Source: Gammaproteobacteria bacterium (GTDB lineage: Bacteria > Pseudomonadota > Gammaproteobacteria > SURF-13). From it: DNA of 33,416 nt. A program made the translations under genes and the position numbers. Where the stretch lies: positions 1 to 33,416 of the forward strand of contig JAURVQ010000054.1 in assembly GCA_030655395.1 (NCBI GenBank), in the 5' to 3' direction. The notes beneath the pieces are model-generated. The model ran no database searches. It saw nothing but the letters and a program-made list of their open reading frames with translations, and was not told the origin of the DNA. This document shows, piece by piece, positions 1 through 8,473 of the stretch (positions within the stretch are counted from its first letter, which is position 1; each line of letters starts with the position of its first letter).

Positions 1-98
1 CAGAAGCCGCCCGTGCAGTCACCGACGCACAGATTGGTCAGGTGATGCTGGATATACTCGACTGTTCCTCCATCCGAGGAGGCTGGTGCTGCACTCAC
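1..98 (-). CDS. atpB: ATP synthase F0 subunit a, N-terminal fragment (runs off window)
   Basis: Minus-strand GTG at 98 reads MSAAPASSDGGTVEYIQHHLTNLCVGDCTGGF, an AtpB-like N-terminus (EYIQHHLTNL); GTGA overlap with the atpI stop. Confidence 0.75.
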   Translation of the reverse strand, partial: MSAAPASSDGGTVEYIQHHLTNLCVGDCTGGF

Positions 99-505
99 GG
101 CTGTGATCCCCTGTGTCCTGAACCTGTATTACGCATTCCTGTTAAATAACCCAACTGCGTGAGGGCAAACCCGGTGATGGTAGCGAGCGCATGGAGCTTG
201 AACACACCCAGCCCGACGCCCAACAACACCAGCACCAGCACAAAACGCTGCGCGAGGCCCGCAAACAACATCAGCATGCCCCGGCCACTGCTCTGCCACG
301 CCGCCTCACCCGCGCGCGCAACGCGCCGGCTCAACAACCACGCCAGCGCCACGGCCACCAACCCGCCATACCCGGCTGAGAGCCCCGCCCATGCCCCGGC
401 GAGCGCAAAAAAACCCAGCGCGCTCAGCGCCAGAATGATCGCCTGCGTGACGATCACGGCGCGCGCGCCGCCGGATACCGCCTGCGTGAGTGCGTTTCTG
501 CTCAC
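95..505 (-). CDS. atpI: ATP synthase subunit I
   Basis: 136 aa, four hydrophobic segments, directly upstream of atpB. Confidence 0.75.
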   Translation of the reverse strand: MSRNALTQAVSGGARAVIVTQAIILALSALGFFALAGAWAGLSAGYGGLVAVALAWLLSRRVARAGEAAWQSSGRGMLMLFAGLAQRFVLVLVLLGVGLGVFKLHALATITGFALTQLGYLTGMRNTGSGHRGSQP

Positions 506-702
506 TCTGGCCTGGTCAACAGCCTGTAAACCCTAAGGATGCCGCCCACAAACCCCAGGCAGCCCAAGATGAACATGAAGAGTGGGAGGGTGCCTAACCA
601 CACATCGAGGCCATATCCAAACAGCAACCCGACCAGCACCGTGGAGGTCAACATCGTACCCGCCCCCATCAGCGCCAGGCCGGTTCCCTTGGCCTTGCTC
701 AT
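502..702 (-). CDS. AtpZ/AtpI-family small membrane protein
   Basis: 66 aa, two TM segments, overlaps atpI start; position and composition fit AtpZ-like proteins. Confidence 0.6.
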   Translation of the reverse strand: MSKAKGTGLALMGAGTMLTSTVLVGLLFGYGLDVWLGTLPLFMFILGCLGFVGGILRVYRLLTRPE

Positions 703-861
703 AGGGCGCGAAGTATAAAGGTGATGCAGTACGACGTCAACGATACCGCCGCCCCGAAGTGCTCCATCCGCCTCAGGCCGCCCTCTGCGAGGGTGCCGGC
801 GCGTTATATGCTAGACTGGATGTATAACTATCGGTACCACCTGATAGGGGGGGCTTGGACG

Positions 862-1428
862 ATGCGCATACTCTCATTAACCGCCCTTGCGGCGCTTTTC
901 ATCACGCTGCTCAGCACCCCGCTTGCCGCCGCGACCAATGACAAGGGCAACTACGACAAAGACTCCATCATTAAGGAGGCGAGCAGCTTTTTCGGCGAGA
1001 GTACCGAAGGGCTGGCCAAGGTGATCGAAAAGGCCTTCAATGACCATGGCCGTCCGAACGGCTACATCAAGGGCGAAGAGTTGAGCGGCGCGCTGGTGGT
1101 GGGGCTGCGCTATGGCGACGGCGCCATCACGCTCAAAAGCGGCGGCACGCGCAAGGTACACTGGACCGGCCCCTCCATCGGCTTCGACGCCGGCGCCAAT
1201 GCCTCCAAGGTGTTCGTCCTCGTGTACCACCTGCCCGCCGCCAGCGCCATCTATCAGCGTTTCCCCGCCGTCGAGGGCAGCTTCTATTACGTCGCCGGCG
1301 CGGGCATCAACTATCAGCAGAAGGATAAAATCATACTCGCGCCCATCCGCTTGGGCGTCGGCCTGCGCGGCGGCGTGAACATCGGCTATCTGAGCTACAG
1401 CAAGGAAAAGACCTGGATGCCGTTTTGA
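862..1428 (+). CDS. DUF1134 (EipA-like) secreted/periplasmic protein
   Basis: Signal peptide MRILSLTALAALFITLLSTPLAAA; body (GLRYGDGAITLKSGGTRKVHWTGPSIGFDAGANASKVFVLVYHL) fits DUF1134; start moved to 862 from the longest ORF. Confidence 0.8.
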   Translation: MRILSLTALAALFITLLSTPLAAATNDKGNYDKDSIIKEASSFFGESTEGLAKVIEKAFNDHGRPNGYIKGEELSGALVVGLRYGDGAITLKSGGTRKVHWTGPSIGFDAGANASKVFVLVYHLPAASAIYQRFPAVEGSFYYVAGAGINYQQKDKIILAPIRLGVGLRGGVNIGYLSYSKEKTWMPF

Positions 1429-1486
1429 ACTGAGATTACGTCGGCTGCAGATATATTAAAGCGCACCCGGTGAAACAGCGCGTCTT

Positions 1487-1780
1487 TCACAAACGATTGC
1501 GCCAATATCCTGGCCGCCTATGCAAGTGCATCACTGCGACAACAATGATTCCTTCAGCCTCAATCCGGTAAAGAACCCCATAAGGAAATCGTCTTACCAG
1601 ACAGCGCCTGATTTGGCCTCGAATTACGGTACCAAGATTGGGGTGCAGGGCCATTGCTTCGATGGCCCATTTAATTTCCGCAAGAAAATCCACGCCAAGA
1701 CCAGGGGCCCGAGATTCATAGTACTGCGCAGCGGCAAACATCTCCTCCTCGGCGGGCGGGAGGAAGAAGGGGGCTTTCAT
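1487..1780 (-). CDS. RelE/ParE-family toxin
   Basis: 97 aa, AAQYYESRAPGLGVDFLAEIKWAIEAMALHP...RRCLVRRFPYGVLYRIE, typical ParE/RelE pattern. Confidence 0.85.
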   Translation of the reverse strand: MKAPFFLPPAEEEMFAAAQYYESRAPGLGVDFLAEIKWAIEAMALHPNLGTVIRGQIRRCLVRRFPYGVLYRIEAEGIIVVAVMHLHRRPGYWRNRL

Positions 1781-2007
1781 TTAAGCCTTGAGGCGGCTTC
1801 CTGGAAGGTCTGTGTCGCAGGTTTTAGAGTCAACTTCCCTGCGCGGTACGCCTGATAACGCTGTTCAGCTTCTTGGAGCCAAAGCTCTTCAACATCTTCC
1901 GGCTGCCCGGTATCAAGACTGGCGATAATGTGCTCCGCCAAAAGCGCCCGATCTTCGGTGGGAAGCTCCAGTACCTCGCGTTCTAGTTCATTCATCTTGC
2001 GTGACAT
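1777..2007 (-). CDS. Addiction-module antitoxin component
   Basis: MSRKMNELEREVLELPTEDRALLAEHIIASLD...; overlaps toxin start by 4 nt; start moved to 2007. Confidence 0.75.
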   Translation of the reverse strand: MSRKMNELEREVLELPTEDRALLAEHIIASLDTGQPEDVEELWLQEAEQRYQAYRAGKLTLKPATQTFQEAASRLK

Positions 2008-2092
2008 GAGCAGCGTCCTTAATGCGTAACCTAATCCTGGTTGATAAACTAGACCCAACGCAAAGCACCTGTCAATCTGAAATTACGCTGGC

Positions 2093-2764
2093 CTAAAAGG
2101 CGATGTCGCCAAAGCTCCGCACCTTCAGGTGTTCCGCTGCCATCTCGCCGCCATCTCTTAATACCCACACCGTCTGCATGCCCGCTGCGCGCGCGGCATC
2201 AAGCTCTTCCTTGATGTCGGAGAGAAACAGAATATCGCACGGCGCAAGTCCGATGCCCTGCGCGATTTTGCGGTAAGACTCCGCCTCTCTTTTCGCCCCC
2301 ACCGTGGTATCGAAGTAACCTGAAAACAGCGGCGTGAGATCGCCGTACTCCGAATAGGCGAATAAAAGTTTTTGCGCCTGCACCGAGCCGGAGGAGAAGA
2401 CATACAATTTTATTCCCTGCGCATGCCACTCCTTGAGTTTGCGCACCGCATCTTCGTACACATGGCCTTTGAAATCGCCTTGCTTGAAGCCCGCCTCCCA
2501 GATCATGCCTTGCAGCGCCTTGAGCGGCGTGACTTTTTTATCTTCGTCTATCCATTGAATAAGTTGGGCGATGATTTTTTCATCATCGGCACGCCCGCCC
2601 ACCCTCTGACTCACCTCATCCAGCAGTTTGCGCACCGCCGCATCGTTCGCATGCGTACGCACGAACTCCGCCATGCGCGCACGCGAGTAGGGGAACAATA
2701 CGTCTTTCACAAATGACAGCGAGGACGTCGTGCCCTCGATGTCGGTCACAATAGCTTTAATCAT
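2093..2764 (-). CDS. mtnC: Acireductone synthase (enolase-phosphatase E1)
   Basis: MIKAIVTDIEGTTSSLSFVKDVLFPYSR, YVFSSGSVQAQKLLF, FLSDIKEELDAA: MtnC motifs. Confidence 0.92.
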   Translation of the reverse strand: MIKAIVTDIEGTTSSLSFVKDVLFPYSRARMAEFVRTHANDAAVRKLLDEVSQRVGGRADDEKIIAQLIQWIDEDKKVTPLKALQGMIWEAGFKQGDFKGHVYEDAVRKLKEWHAQGIKLYVFSSGSVQAQKLLFAYSEYGDLTPLFSGYFDTTVGAKREAESYRKIAQGIGLAPCDILFLSDIKEELDAARAAGMQTVWVLRDGGEMAAEHLKVRSFGDIAF

Positions 2765-2785
2765 GTTGTCACTCGTGGTTCGTCT

Positions 2786-2989
2786 TCAGGCCGGCTGCGC
2801 ATCGCGCATCCACGCAAGATACGCGGCTGCACCTTCTGTATTTTCGGCGGGCGACCACGGCGCGAAATCCTCTTCCGGCGTCGGGATATAAGCGCCCTCT
2901 TTCACCTCCAGCGCCAGCGACAGAGGGTTAAACGACGATAACCTAATTAGCTCGTAGGATGGGTGAAACCCATCGGCCTTCTCTCGCAT
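2786..2989 (-). CDS. Short hypothetical ORF, possible gene remnant; N-terminus lies in a repeat
   Basis: 67 aa; the N-terminal GFHPSYE is translated from the inverted repeat at 2954-3023. Confidence 0.3.
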   Translation of the reverse strand: MREKADGFHPSYELIRLSSFNPLSLALEVKEGAYIPTPEEDFAPWSPAENTEGAAAYLAWMRDAQPA

Positions 2990-3023
2990 GTGTCCGGTGA
3001 ATGATGGGTTTCACCCATCCTAC
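2954..3023. repeat. REP-like inverted repeat (GTAGGATGGGTGAAACCCATC ... GATGGGTTTCACCCATCCTAC)
   Basis: Perfect 21-bp arms at 2954-2974 and 3003-3023; each arm is itself a hairpin (GATGGGT GAA ACCCATC). Confidence 0.9.
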
Positions 3024-3093
3024 TGCGCTGTTGCTGTCGCGCGAGTACAAAGCCGAATTCGTTCATGCCTGTGGGCACACCTGCACCGGCGGG

Positions 3094-3948
3094 CTATTTG
3101 ATGTGCTTCAGGATGCCTTCCAGTTCGTCGAGGCTGTTGTAGTGGATGACGAGGCGGCCTTTGCCGCTGTCGCCGTGCTCCACGCGCACGGGCGCGCCGA
3201 GTTTTTCGGCGAGGTCATTTTCGAAGCGGCGGATGTCGGGATCGGTATGCGGTTTTTTCCTGGCCTGCGTGGACTCGGACTGCAGGCGCCGCACCAGTTG
3301 CTCGGTCGCGCGCGCCGAAAGTCCGTTGGCTGCGACGCGTTGCGCGGCCTCACTCTGCGCCTTGCCGGTGAGCCCGAGCAGTGCGCGGGCGTGGCCCATG
3401 CCCAGCTCGTTTTTTTCCAGCAGTTTGCGCACATCTTCGTTCAGCGTGAGCAGGCGCAGCAAATTGGTCACCGCTGCGCGCGAACGTCCGACGGCCTCGG
3501 CGGCACGTTCGTGCGTCATGTCGAATTCGCTGATGAGGCGCTGCAGGGCGTTGGCCTCTTCCAGCGGATTCAGATCTTCGCGCTGGATGTTTTCGATCAG
3601 CGCCATGGCAATGGCGGCCTGATCGGCCACCTTGCGCACCACCGCCGGGATGTCGGACAGACCCGCTATCTGCGCGGCACGCCAGCGGCGTTCGCCGGCG
3701 ATGATCTCGTACTGTCCGCCCGCAATCGGACGCACCACGATGGGCTGCACCACGCCCTGCGCGCGGATGGAGTTGGCGAGGTCTTCCAGCGTTTCCGGGC
3801 GCATGTCCATGCGCGGCTGATATTTGCCGCGCCGGATCATATCGAGCGGCAGCATGCGCAGGTCGCCCTCGTTGGCCTGGCTGTTGGAGAGCGCGCCGCC
3901 GAGCAGCGCATCGAGGCCGCGCCCCAAGCCGCGTTTTTTAATTGCCAC
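3094..3948 (-). CDS. parB: Chromosome partitioning protein ParB
   Basis: MAIKKRGLGRGLDALLG, YQPRMDM, GERRWRAAQIAGL, ALIENIQREDLNPLEEA. Confidence 0.97.
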   Translation of the reverse strand: MAIKKRGLGRGLDALLGGALSNSQANEGDLRMLPLDMIRRGKYQPRMDMRPETLEDLANSIRAQGVVQPIVVRPIAGGQYEIIAGERRWRAAQIAGLSDIPAVVRKVADQAAIAMALIENIQREDLNPLEEANALQRLISEFDMTHERAAEAVGRSRAAVTNLLRLLTLNEDVRKLLEKNELGMGHARALLGLTGKAQSEAAQRVAANGLSARATEQLVRRLQSESTQARKKPHTDPDIRRFENDLAEKLGAPVRVEHGDSGKGRLVIHYNSLDELEGILKHIK

Positions 3949-4753
3949 TGGCTACCTTCTCCCTGTTCGCTGCGCCCGCGTGCGCCTGCTTGTCTTTTTT
4001 CAGCATCTCGCCGGCGAGCGCGAGGTATGCGAGCGCGCCGCGCGAGGATTTGTCATATATCAGCGCCGGCATGCCGTGGCTGGGCGCCTCGGCGAGACGC
4101 ACGTTGCGCGGAATCACGGTGCGGTAAACCTTGTCGTCGAAATGTTGCGTGAGCTGTGCGGAGACCTCGTTGGAGAGATTGTTGCGCGGATCGAACAGCG
4201 TGCGCAATAGCCCTTCAATGGCGAGCGCGGGGTTGTGCGTCTGGCGCACGCGCTCGATGGTATCGATCAGGGCGGACAGCCCCTCCAGCGCGTAGTACTC
4301 GCACTGCATGGGAATCATCACCGATTGCGCGGCGACCAGCGCATTCACCGTGAGCATGTTGAGCGACGGCGGGCAGTCGATGAGGATGTAATCGTACTGC
4401 GCGCTGACCTGCGCGAGCGCGAGCCGCAGACGGTGTTCGCGCTGCACCTTGCCGATCAGCTCCACTTCGGCGGCGGTGAGATTGGCGTTGCTCGGCAGCA
4501 CGAAAAAGTTTTTCATCAGCGTGGGCAGGATGGCCTCGGCGGGCTGCGCGTCACCGATCAGCACGTCGTAGCTGGAGTGGCTGATGGCGTTTTTATCGAT
4601 GCCGCTGCCCATGGTGGCGTTGCCCTGCGGGTCGAGGTCCACCAGCAACACGCGCCGGTTGCAGGCCGCGAGCGAGGCCGCGAGATTGATGGCGGTGGTG
4701 GTCTTGCCGACGCCGCCTTTCTGGTTAGCAAGTGCGATGATGCGCGCCATCAC
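3938..4753 (-). CDS. parA: Chromosome partitioning ATPase ParA
   Basis: ARIIALANQKGGVGKTTTAINLAASLA deviant Walker A; overlaps parB. Confidence 0.97.
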   Translation of the reverse strand: MMARIIALANQKGGVGKTTTAINLAASLAACNRRVLLVDLDPQGNATMGSGIDKNAISHSSYDVLIGDAQPAEAILPTLMKNFFVLPSNANLTAAEVELIGKVQREHRLRLALAQVSAQYDYILIDCPPSLNMLTVNALVAAQSVMIPMQCEYYALEGLSALIDTIERVRQTHNPALAIEGLLRTLFDPRNNLSNEVSAQLTQHFDDKVYRTVIPRNVRLAEAPSHGMPALIYDKSSRGALAYLALAGEMLKKDKQAHAGAANREKVASGN

Positions 4754-5400
4754 ACCGGCTCCTGCGGCGCGGCATGGCGCAGGCGCACCAAGTGGCGCTG
4801 CTCGTTCAGACCGGGGACGGTCAGGGCATGCACCTCGATAATCTCAAAACTCGCCGGCACCTGCGCCAGCTCGTCCTCCGGAAACACGCCCTTCATGATA
4901 AGAAACTCACCTTCCGGCGCACACAGCGGCGCGGCGTCTTCTAGTATTTGTGCAATGGTGGCATAGGCACGGGCGATCAGTGTATCGAATTTCCGCACCG
5001 GGAGGTACTTCTCCACCCGCGCATGCACCGCCTCGACGTTGCCGAGCTTGAGCTCCACCGCCGCCTGGGTAACGAAGCGCGTTTTTTTCGCGTTGCTGTC
5101 CAGCAACACAAAGGAAAGGCCGGGCCGCGCAACGGCCAGCGGGATGCCGGGCAGCCCCGCGCCGGTGCCGATGTCGAGCACGCGCGGGCCTTTCACATAA
5201 GGCAGGATGGCAAGGCTATCGAGCAGATGGCGCGTGACCATGTCGTGCGGGTCACGCACGGCGGTCAGATTGTAAACCCGGTTCCACTTTTCGATGAGCC
5301 GGAGAAAATCGATCAGGCCTTGCTCCGCAGCACCGGGAAGCGCCACACCGAGCTGCACGAGGCCGGCGTGGAGCGTGTCCTTCAGCGGCTCATTATACAT
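4750..5400 (-). CDS. rsmG: 16S rRNA (guanine-527-N7)-methyltransferase
   Basis: KWNRVYNLTAVRDPHDMVTRHLLDSL, VLDIGTGAGLPGIPLA. Confidence 0.96.
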   Translation of the reverse strand: MYNEPLKDTLHAGLVQLGVALPGAAEQGLIDFLRLIEKWNRVYNLTAVRDPHDMVTRHLLDSLAILPYVKGPRVLDIGTGAGLPGIPLAVARPGLSFVLLDSNAKKTRFVTQAAVELKLGNVEAVHARVEKYLPVRKFDTLIARAYATIAQILEDAAPLCAPEGEFLIMKGVFPEDELAQVPASFEIIEVHALTVPGLNEQRHLVRLRHAAPQEPV

Positions 5401-5594
5401 AGCGCCCTAAATCTACTGCGCGTCTTTGATGCGGGTGCGTGCGGTGCTCGGAATCCTCATGTACTCTTAATGTACACTCCGGTTCCTGCGCTCCGCCACC
5501 CCCGCCTGCGACGCACATGGATGTGCTAGTGTCGCGGGAGGCAGGATGCCGGGAGCGACCAAGCCGCTCGCTACGATTTATGGCGCTATGTATA
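5394..5594. repeat. MITE-like terminal-inverted-repeat element, copy 1 (with about 50-bp internal insertion)
   Basis: TATACATAGCGCC...GGCGCTATGTATA ends; interior matches the reverse complement of 22919-23067. Confidence 0.88.
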
Positions 5595-7469
5595 TTGCGC
5601 ACGCCGTTTTTTCACATGCACCCACAACAGCGAGATGGCGGCGGGGGTAACGCCGGAGATGCGGCCCGCCTGGCCGAGCGTGGCGGGCTTGTGCGCATTG
5701 AGCTTGAGCTGCACTTCTTTTGAGAGACCGCGCACGCTGCTGTAATCGAGGTCCAGCGGCAGCGTGGTTTCTTCACTCCTGCGGCTGCGCTCGATCTCGT
5801 CACTCTGGCGCGCGATGTAGCCGTGGTATTTGGCCTGTATCTCGACCTGCTCCGCAACCTTTTCATCCGCCACCGTTTCACCTGCGCCGGAGAGCGTCAT
5901 CAACGAGCGATAGGTCACGTCCGGACGGCGCAACAAATCCGCCAGCGTCGCCTCACGCGCCAGCGGCTGGCCCAGCACGCGCGCGGCATCCTCTTGCGGC
6001 AACTTCTCCGGGCGCATCCAGGTGGCGCTCAGGCGCTGCTGTTCTTTTTCAACCGCCGCGCGCTTGGTTTCAAGCACGCGCCAGCGCGCATCATCCACCG
6101 CGCCGAGTTCGCGGCCCTTGGGCGTGAGACGCAAATCCGCATTGTCTTCGCGCAACATCAACCGATACTCCGCGCGGCTGGTGAACATGCGATACGGCTC
6201 GGTCGTGCCGCGCGTGATCAAATCATCAATCAGCACGCCGACATACGCCTCGTCGCGGCGCGGACACCACGGCGCTTTACCCTGCACGCGCAACGCGGCG
6301 TTGATGCCCGCGATAATGCCTTGCGCCGCCGCCTCTTCGTAACCGGTGGTGCCGTTGATCTGGCCCGCGAAAAACAAGTTGTCAATAATTTTTGTTTCGA
6401 GCGAAGGCTGCAAATCGCGCGGATCGAAATAGTCGTACTCAATCGCGTAGCCGGGGCGCGTGAGGTGCGCGTTTTCAAAGCCCTTGATGGAGCGCACCAG
6501 CTCGATCTGCACATCGAATGGGAGACTGGTCGAGATGCCGTTAGGATAAACCTCGTGCGTGGTCAAGCCTTCCGGCTCGACGAAAATCTGGTGCGAAGTC
6601 TTGTCGGCAAAGCGCACGATCTTGTCTTCGATGGACGGACAATAGCGCGGCCCCACACCTTCGATCACGCCGGTGTACATCGGCGAGCGGTCGAGGCCGC
6701 CGCGGATGATGTCGTGCGTGCGCTCGTTGGTATGCGTGATGTGGCACGGCACCTGGCGCGGATGATCTTCGACGCGCCCCATAAATGAAAACACCGGCAG
6801 CGGTTCGTCGCCCGGCTGCGGCGCGAGCTTTGAATAATCTATCGTGCGCCCGTCGATGCGCGGCGGCGTGCCGGTTTTCAGCCGACCCACACGAAACGGC
6901 AAGTCACGCATGCGGCTCGCCAGCGCGTTCGCGGGCGGATCACCCGCGCGGCCGCCCTGATAATTGGACAGCCCGACATGAATCCGCCCGGCGAGAAAAG
7001 TGCCCACCGTCATCACCACGCACTGCGCACTGAAGCGCAAACCCATCTGCGTGACGACACCCATCACGCGCTCACCTTCGATAATTAAATCGTCCACCGC
7101 CTGCTGAAAAATCGAAAGATTAGTTTGTGTTTCCAGCGCATGGCGCACCGCCTGCCGGTACAGCACACGATCCGCCTGCGCGCGCGTGGCGCGCACCGCC
7201 GGGCCCTTGCTCGCATTCAAAATGCGAAACTGTATGCCGGCCTGATCCGCCGCACGCGCCATCAGGCCGCCGAGCGCATCGACCTCTTTCACCAGATGCC
7301 CCTTGCCGATGCCGCCGATGGAAGGATTGCAACTCATCTGGCCCAGCGTCTCGATGCTTTGCGTGAGCAGCAGCGTGCGCGCGCCCATGCGCGCAGACGC
7401 AAGCGCCGCCTCGGTGCCCGCATGCCCGCCGCCGACTACGATCACATCAAAATTTTCTTGATAAAACAT
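5586..7469 (-). CDS. mnmG: tRNA uridine 5-carboxymethylaminomethyl modification enzyme MnmG (GidA)
   Basis: [51 protein letters not shown]; start moved to 7469. Confidence 0.97.
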   Translation of the reverse strand: MFYQENFDVIVVGGGHAGTEAALASARMGARTLLLTQSIETLGQMSCNPSIGGIGKGHLVKEVDALGGLMARAADQAGIQFRILNASKGPAVRATRAQADRVLYRQAVRHALETQTNLSIFQQAVDDLIIEGERVMGVVTQMGLRFSAQCVVMTVGTFLAGRIHVGLSNYQGGRAGDPPANALASRMRDLPFRVGRLKTGTPPRIDGRTIDYSKLAPQPGDEPLPVFSFMGRVEDHPRQVPCHITHTNERTHDIIRGGLDRSPMYTGVIEGVGPRYCPSIEDKIVRFADKTSHQIFVEPEGLTTHEVYPNGISTSLPFDVQIELVRSIKGFENAHLTRPGYAIEYDYFDPRDLQPSLETKIIDNLFFAGQINGTTGYEEAAAQGIIAGINAALRVQGKAPWCPRRDEAYVGVLIDDLITRGTTEPYRMFTSRAEYRLMLREDNADLRLTPKGRELGAVDDARWRVLETKRAAVEKEQQRLSATWMRPEKLPQEDAARVLGQPLAREATLADLLRRPDVTYRSLMTLSGAGETVADEKVAEQVEIQAKYHGYIARQSDEIERSRRSEETTLPLDLDYSSVRGLSKEVQLKLNAHKPATLGQAGRISGVTPAAISLLWVHVKKRRAQYT

Positions 7470-7683
7470 TAGGAAACCATGGCCTTGCTTTGTTTTTCTG
7501 CCCAACCGCCTGAAGTAATATTTTCAACAAAACACCGTGGCGCACTGCACTCTGGCGGATCAGCCTTGACTCGTGGCGCGAGGGGGTATACGTTTGCGAA
7601 ACGCGCGCTTGGAATTAAATATAAGACTTTGTCTTTTAAAATAAATTTAAAAGTGTGGCGCCCACTAATGTCGCAAAATAATA

Positions 7684-7703
7684 CCCCATTTAGGGGGTCT
7701 ACT
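7684..7703 (+). promoter_or_regulatory. Operator-like palindrome CCCCATTTAGGGGGTCTACT (related copy at 23361)
   Basis: Shares CCCyATTTAGGGkGTCTACT and an upstream ACTAATG with the region upstream of the YkvA gene. Confidence 0.45.
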
Positions 7704-7763
7704 TCCAGTTCATCGTAAGTGGCACGCATGAAACAGGAAGGTACTGCCCAATTGCGAGGCAGC

Positions 7764-7800
7764 GTTCGCGCTGGCGCATAACGCGAGCGTTAGTGCGAAC
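7764..7800. repeat. Hairpin GTTCGCGCT...AGTGCGAAC with nested AACGC-GA-GCGTT stem
   Basis: 9-bp outer stem (one G-T wobble) plus 5-bp inner stem; could be a decayed recombination site. Confidence 0.4.
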
Positions 7801-7911
7801 GAGCCGAATCTACGTTTCGGGCAGATAAGTTTACGTGAACTGATTTTTCAGGGGCTATGGTGACATGAAGATGCCAATTTTCATTACCAAGGCTGAATCT
7901 CTCACTCTCAC

Positions 7912-8006
7912 GCCGAACAATTCGTTCGAGCGAGCGCTCGCGGGAACCATCATTACATATCCCCGGCCTTCCTTGCCGCAAGCACCGCGCAATCCATCCG
8001 TTAGGC
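7912..8006 (+). repeat. attC-like integron recombination site 1
   Basis: GCCGAAC ... GTTAGGC boxes with partly complementary inner arms (GAGCGAGCGCTCGCGG / CCGCAAGCACCGCGC). Confidence 0.65.
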
Positions 8007-8024
8007 TATCCGTGGGATAGACAA

Positions 8025-8459
8025 GTGGCTAGAACCAACACGCTTGTGATTCGCGATCTTGCATCTCTAGATCTGTGGAGGCAGCAGTTGCGTAACATTA
8101 CGTGGTCGCGGAACCTTCCCGCCGCACAGTTTCAACTCCAGGAGTTCTCATACGAACAAAACCAACGTTTCTCGGCACTCGCCAGCAGTTTTCAGAAGGC
8201 GTGTGGTTGTGCGAGTAGCGGTTTCTTCATGAGTGTCACCGTCGTCGCGGTCATTGTTTCTTATTTCGTATCCGGAAATCATCTTTCCAACATCAATCTT
8301 CTGCATGTCCTGTCTCTTGTGGGTATCACCGTCCTTGCTGCACTTTCCGGCAAGCTCTTGGGCTTGTTCTGGGCACGGTGGCGATTGTTAAGACTTGCCA
8401 CGAGCGTACACAACATGATCGTCAGGGCTACACAACGAGCAGTTACTGAATCAATCTAA
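8025..8459 (+). CDS. Hypothetical two-TM membrane protein, cassette 1 gene 1
   Basis: GTG start 18 nt after attC; hydrophobic segments FFMSVTVVAVIVSYFV and NLLHVLSLVGITVLAALSGKLLGLF. Confidence 0.7.
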   Translation: MARTNTLVIRDLASLDLWRQQLRNITWSRNLPAAQFQLQEFSYEQNQRFSALASSFQKACGCASSGFFMSVTVVAVIVSYFVSGNHLSNINLLHVLSLVGITVLAALSGKLLGLFWARWRLLRLATSVHNMIVRATQRAVTESI

Positions 8460-8473
8460 GAGGAGGCTGAAAC

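Noticed and set aside
3001-4152. 383-aa plus-strand ORF opposite parB/parA
   Set aside because: Antisense shadow ORF in GC-rich coding DNA; the minus strand encodes unambiguous ParB and ParA.
5823-6788. 321-aa plus-strand ORF opposite mnmG
   Set aside because: Shadow ORF; sequence is low-complexity R/A/H-rich and opposite conserved MnmG.
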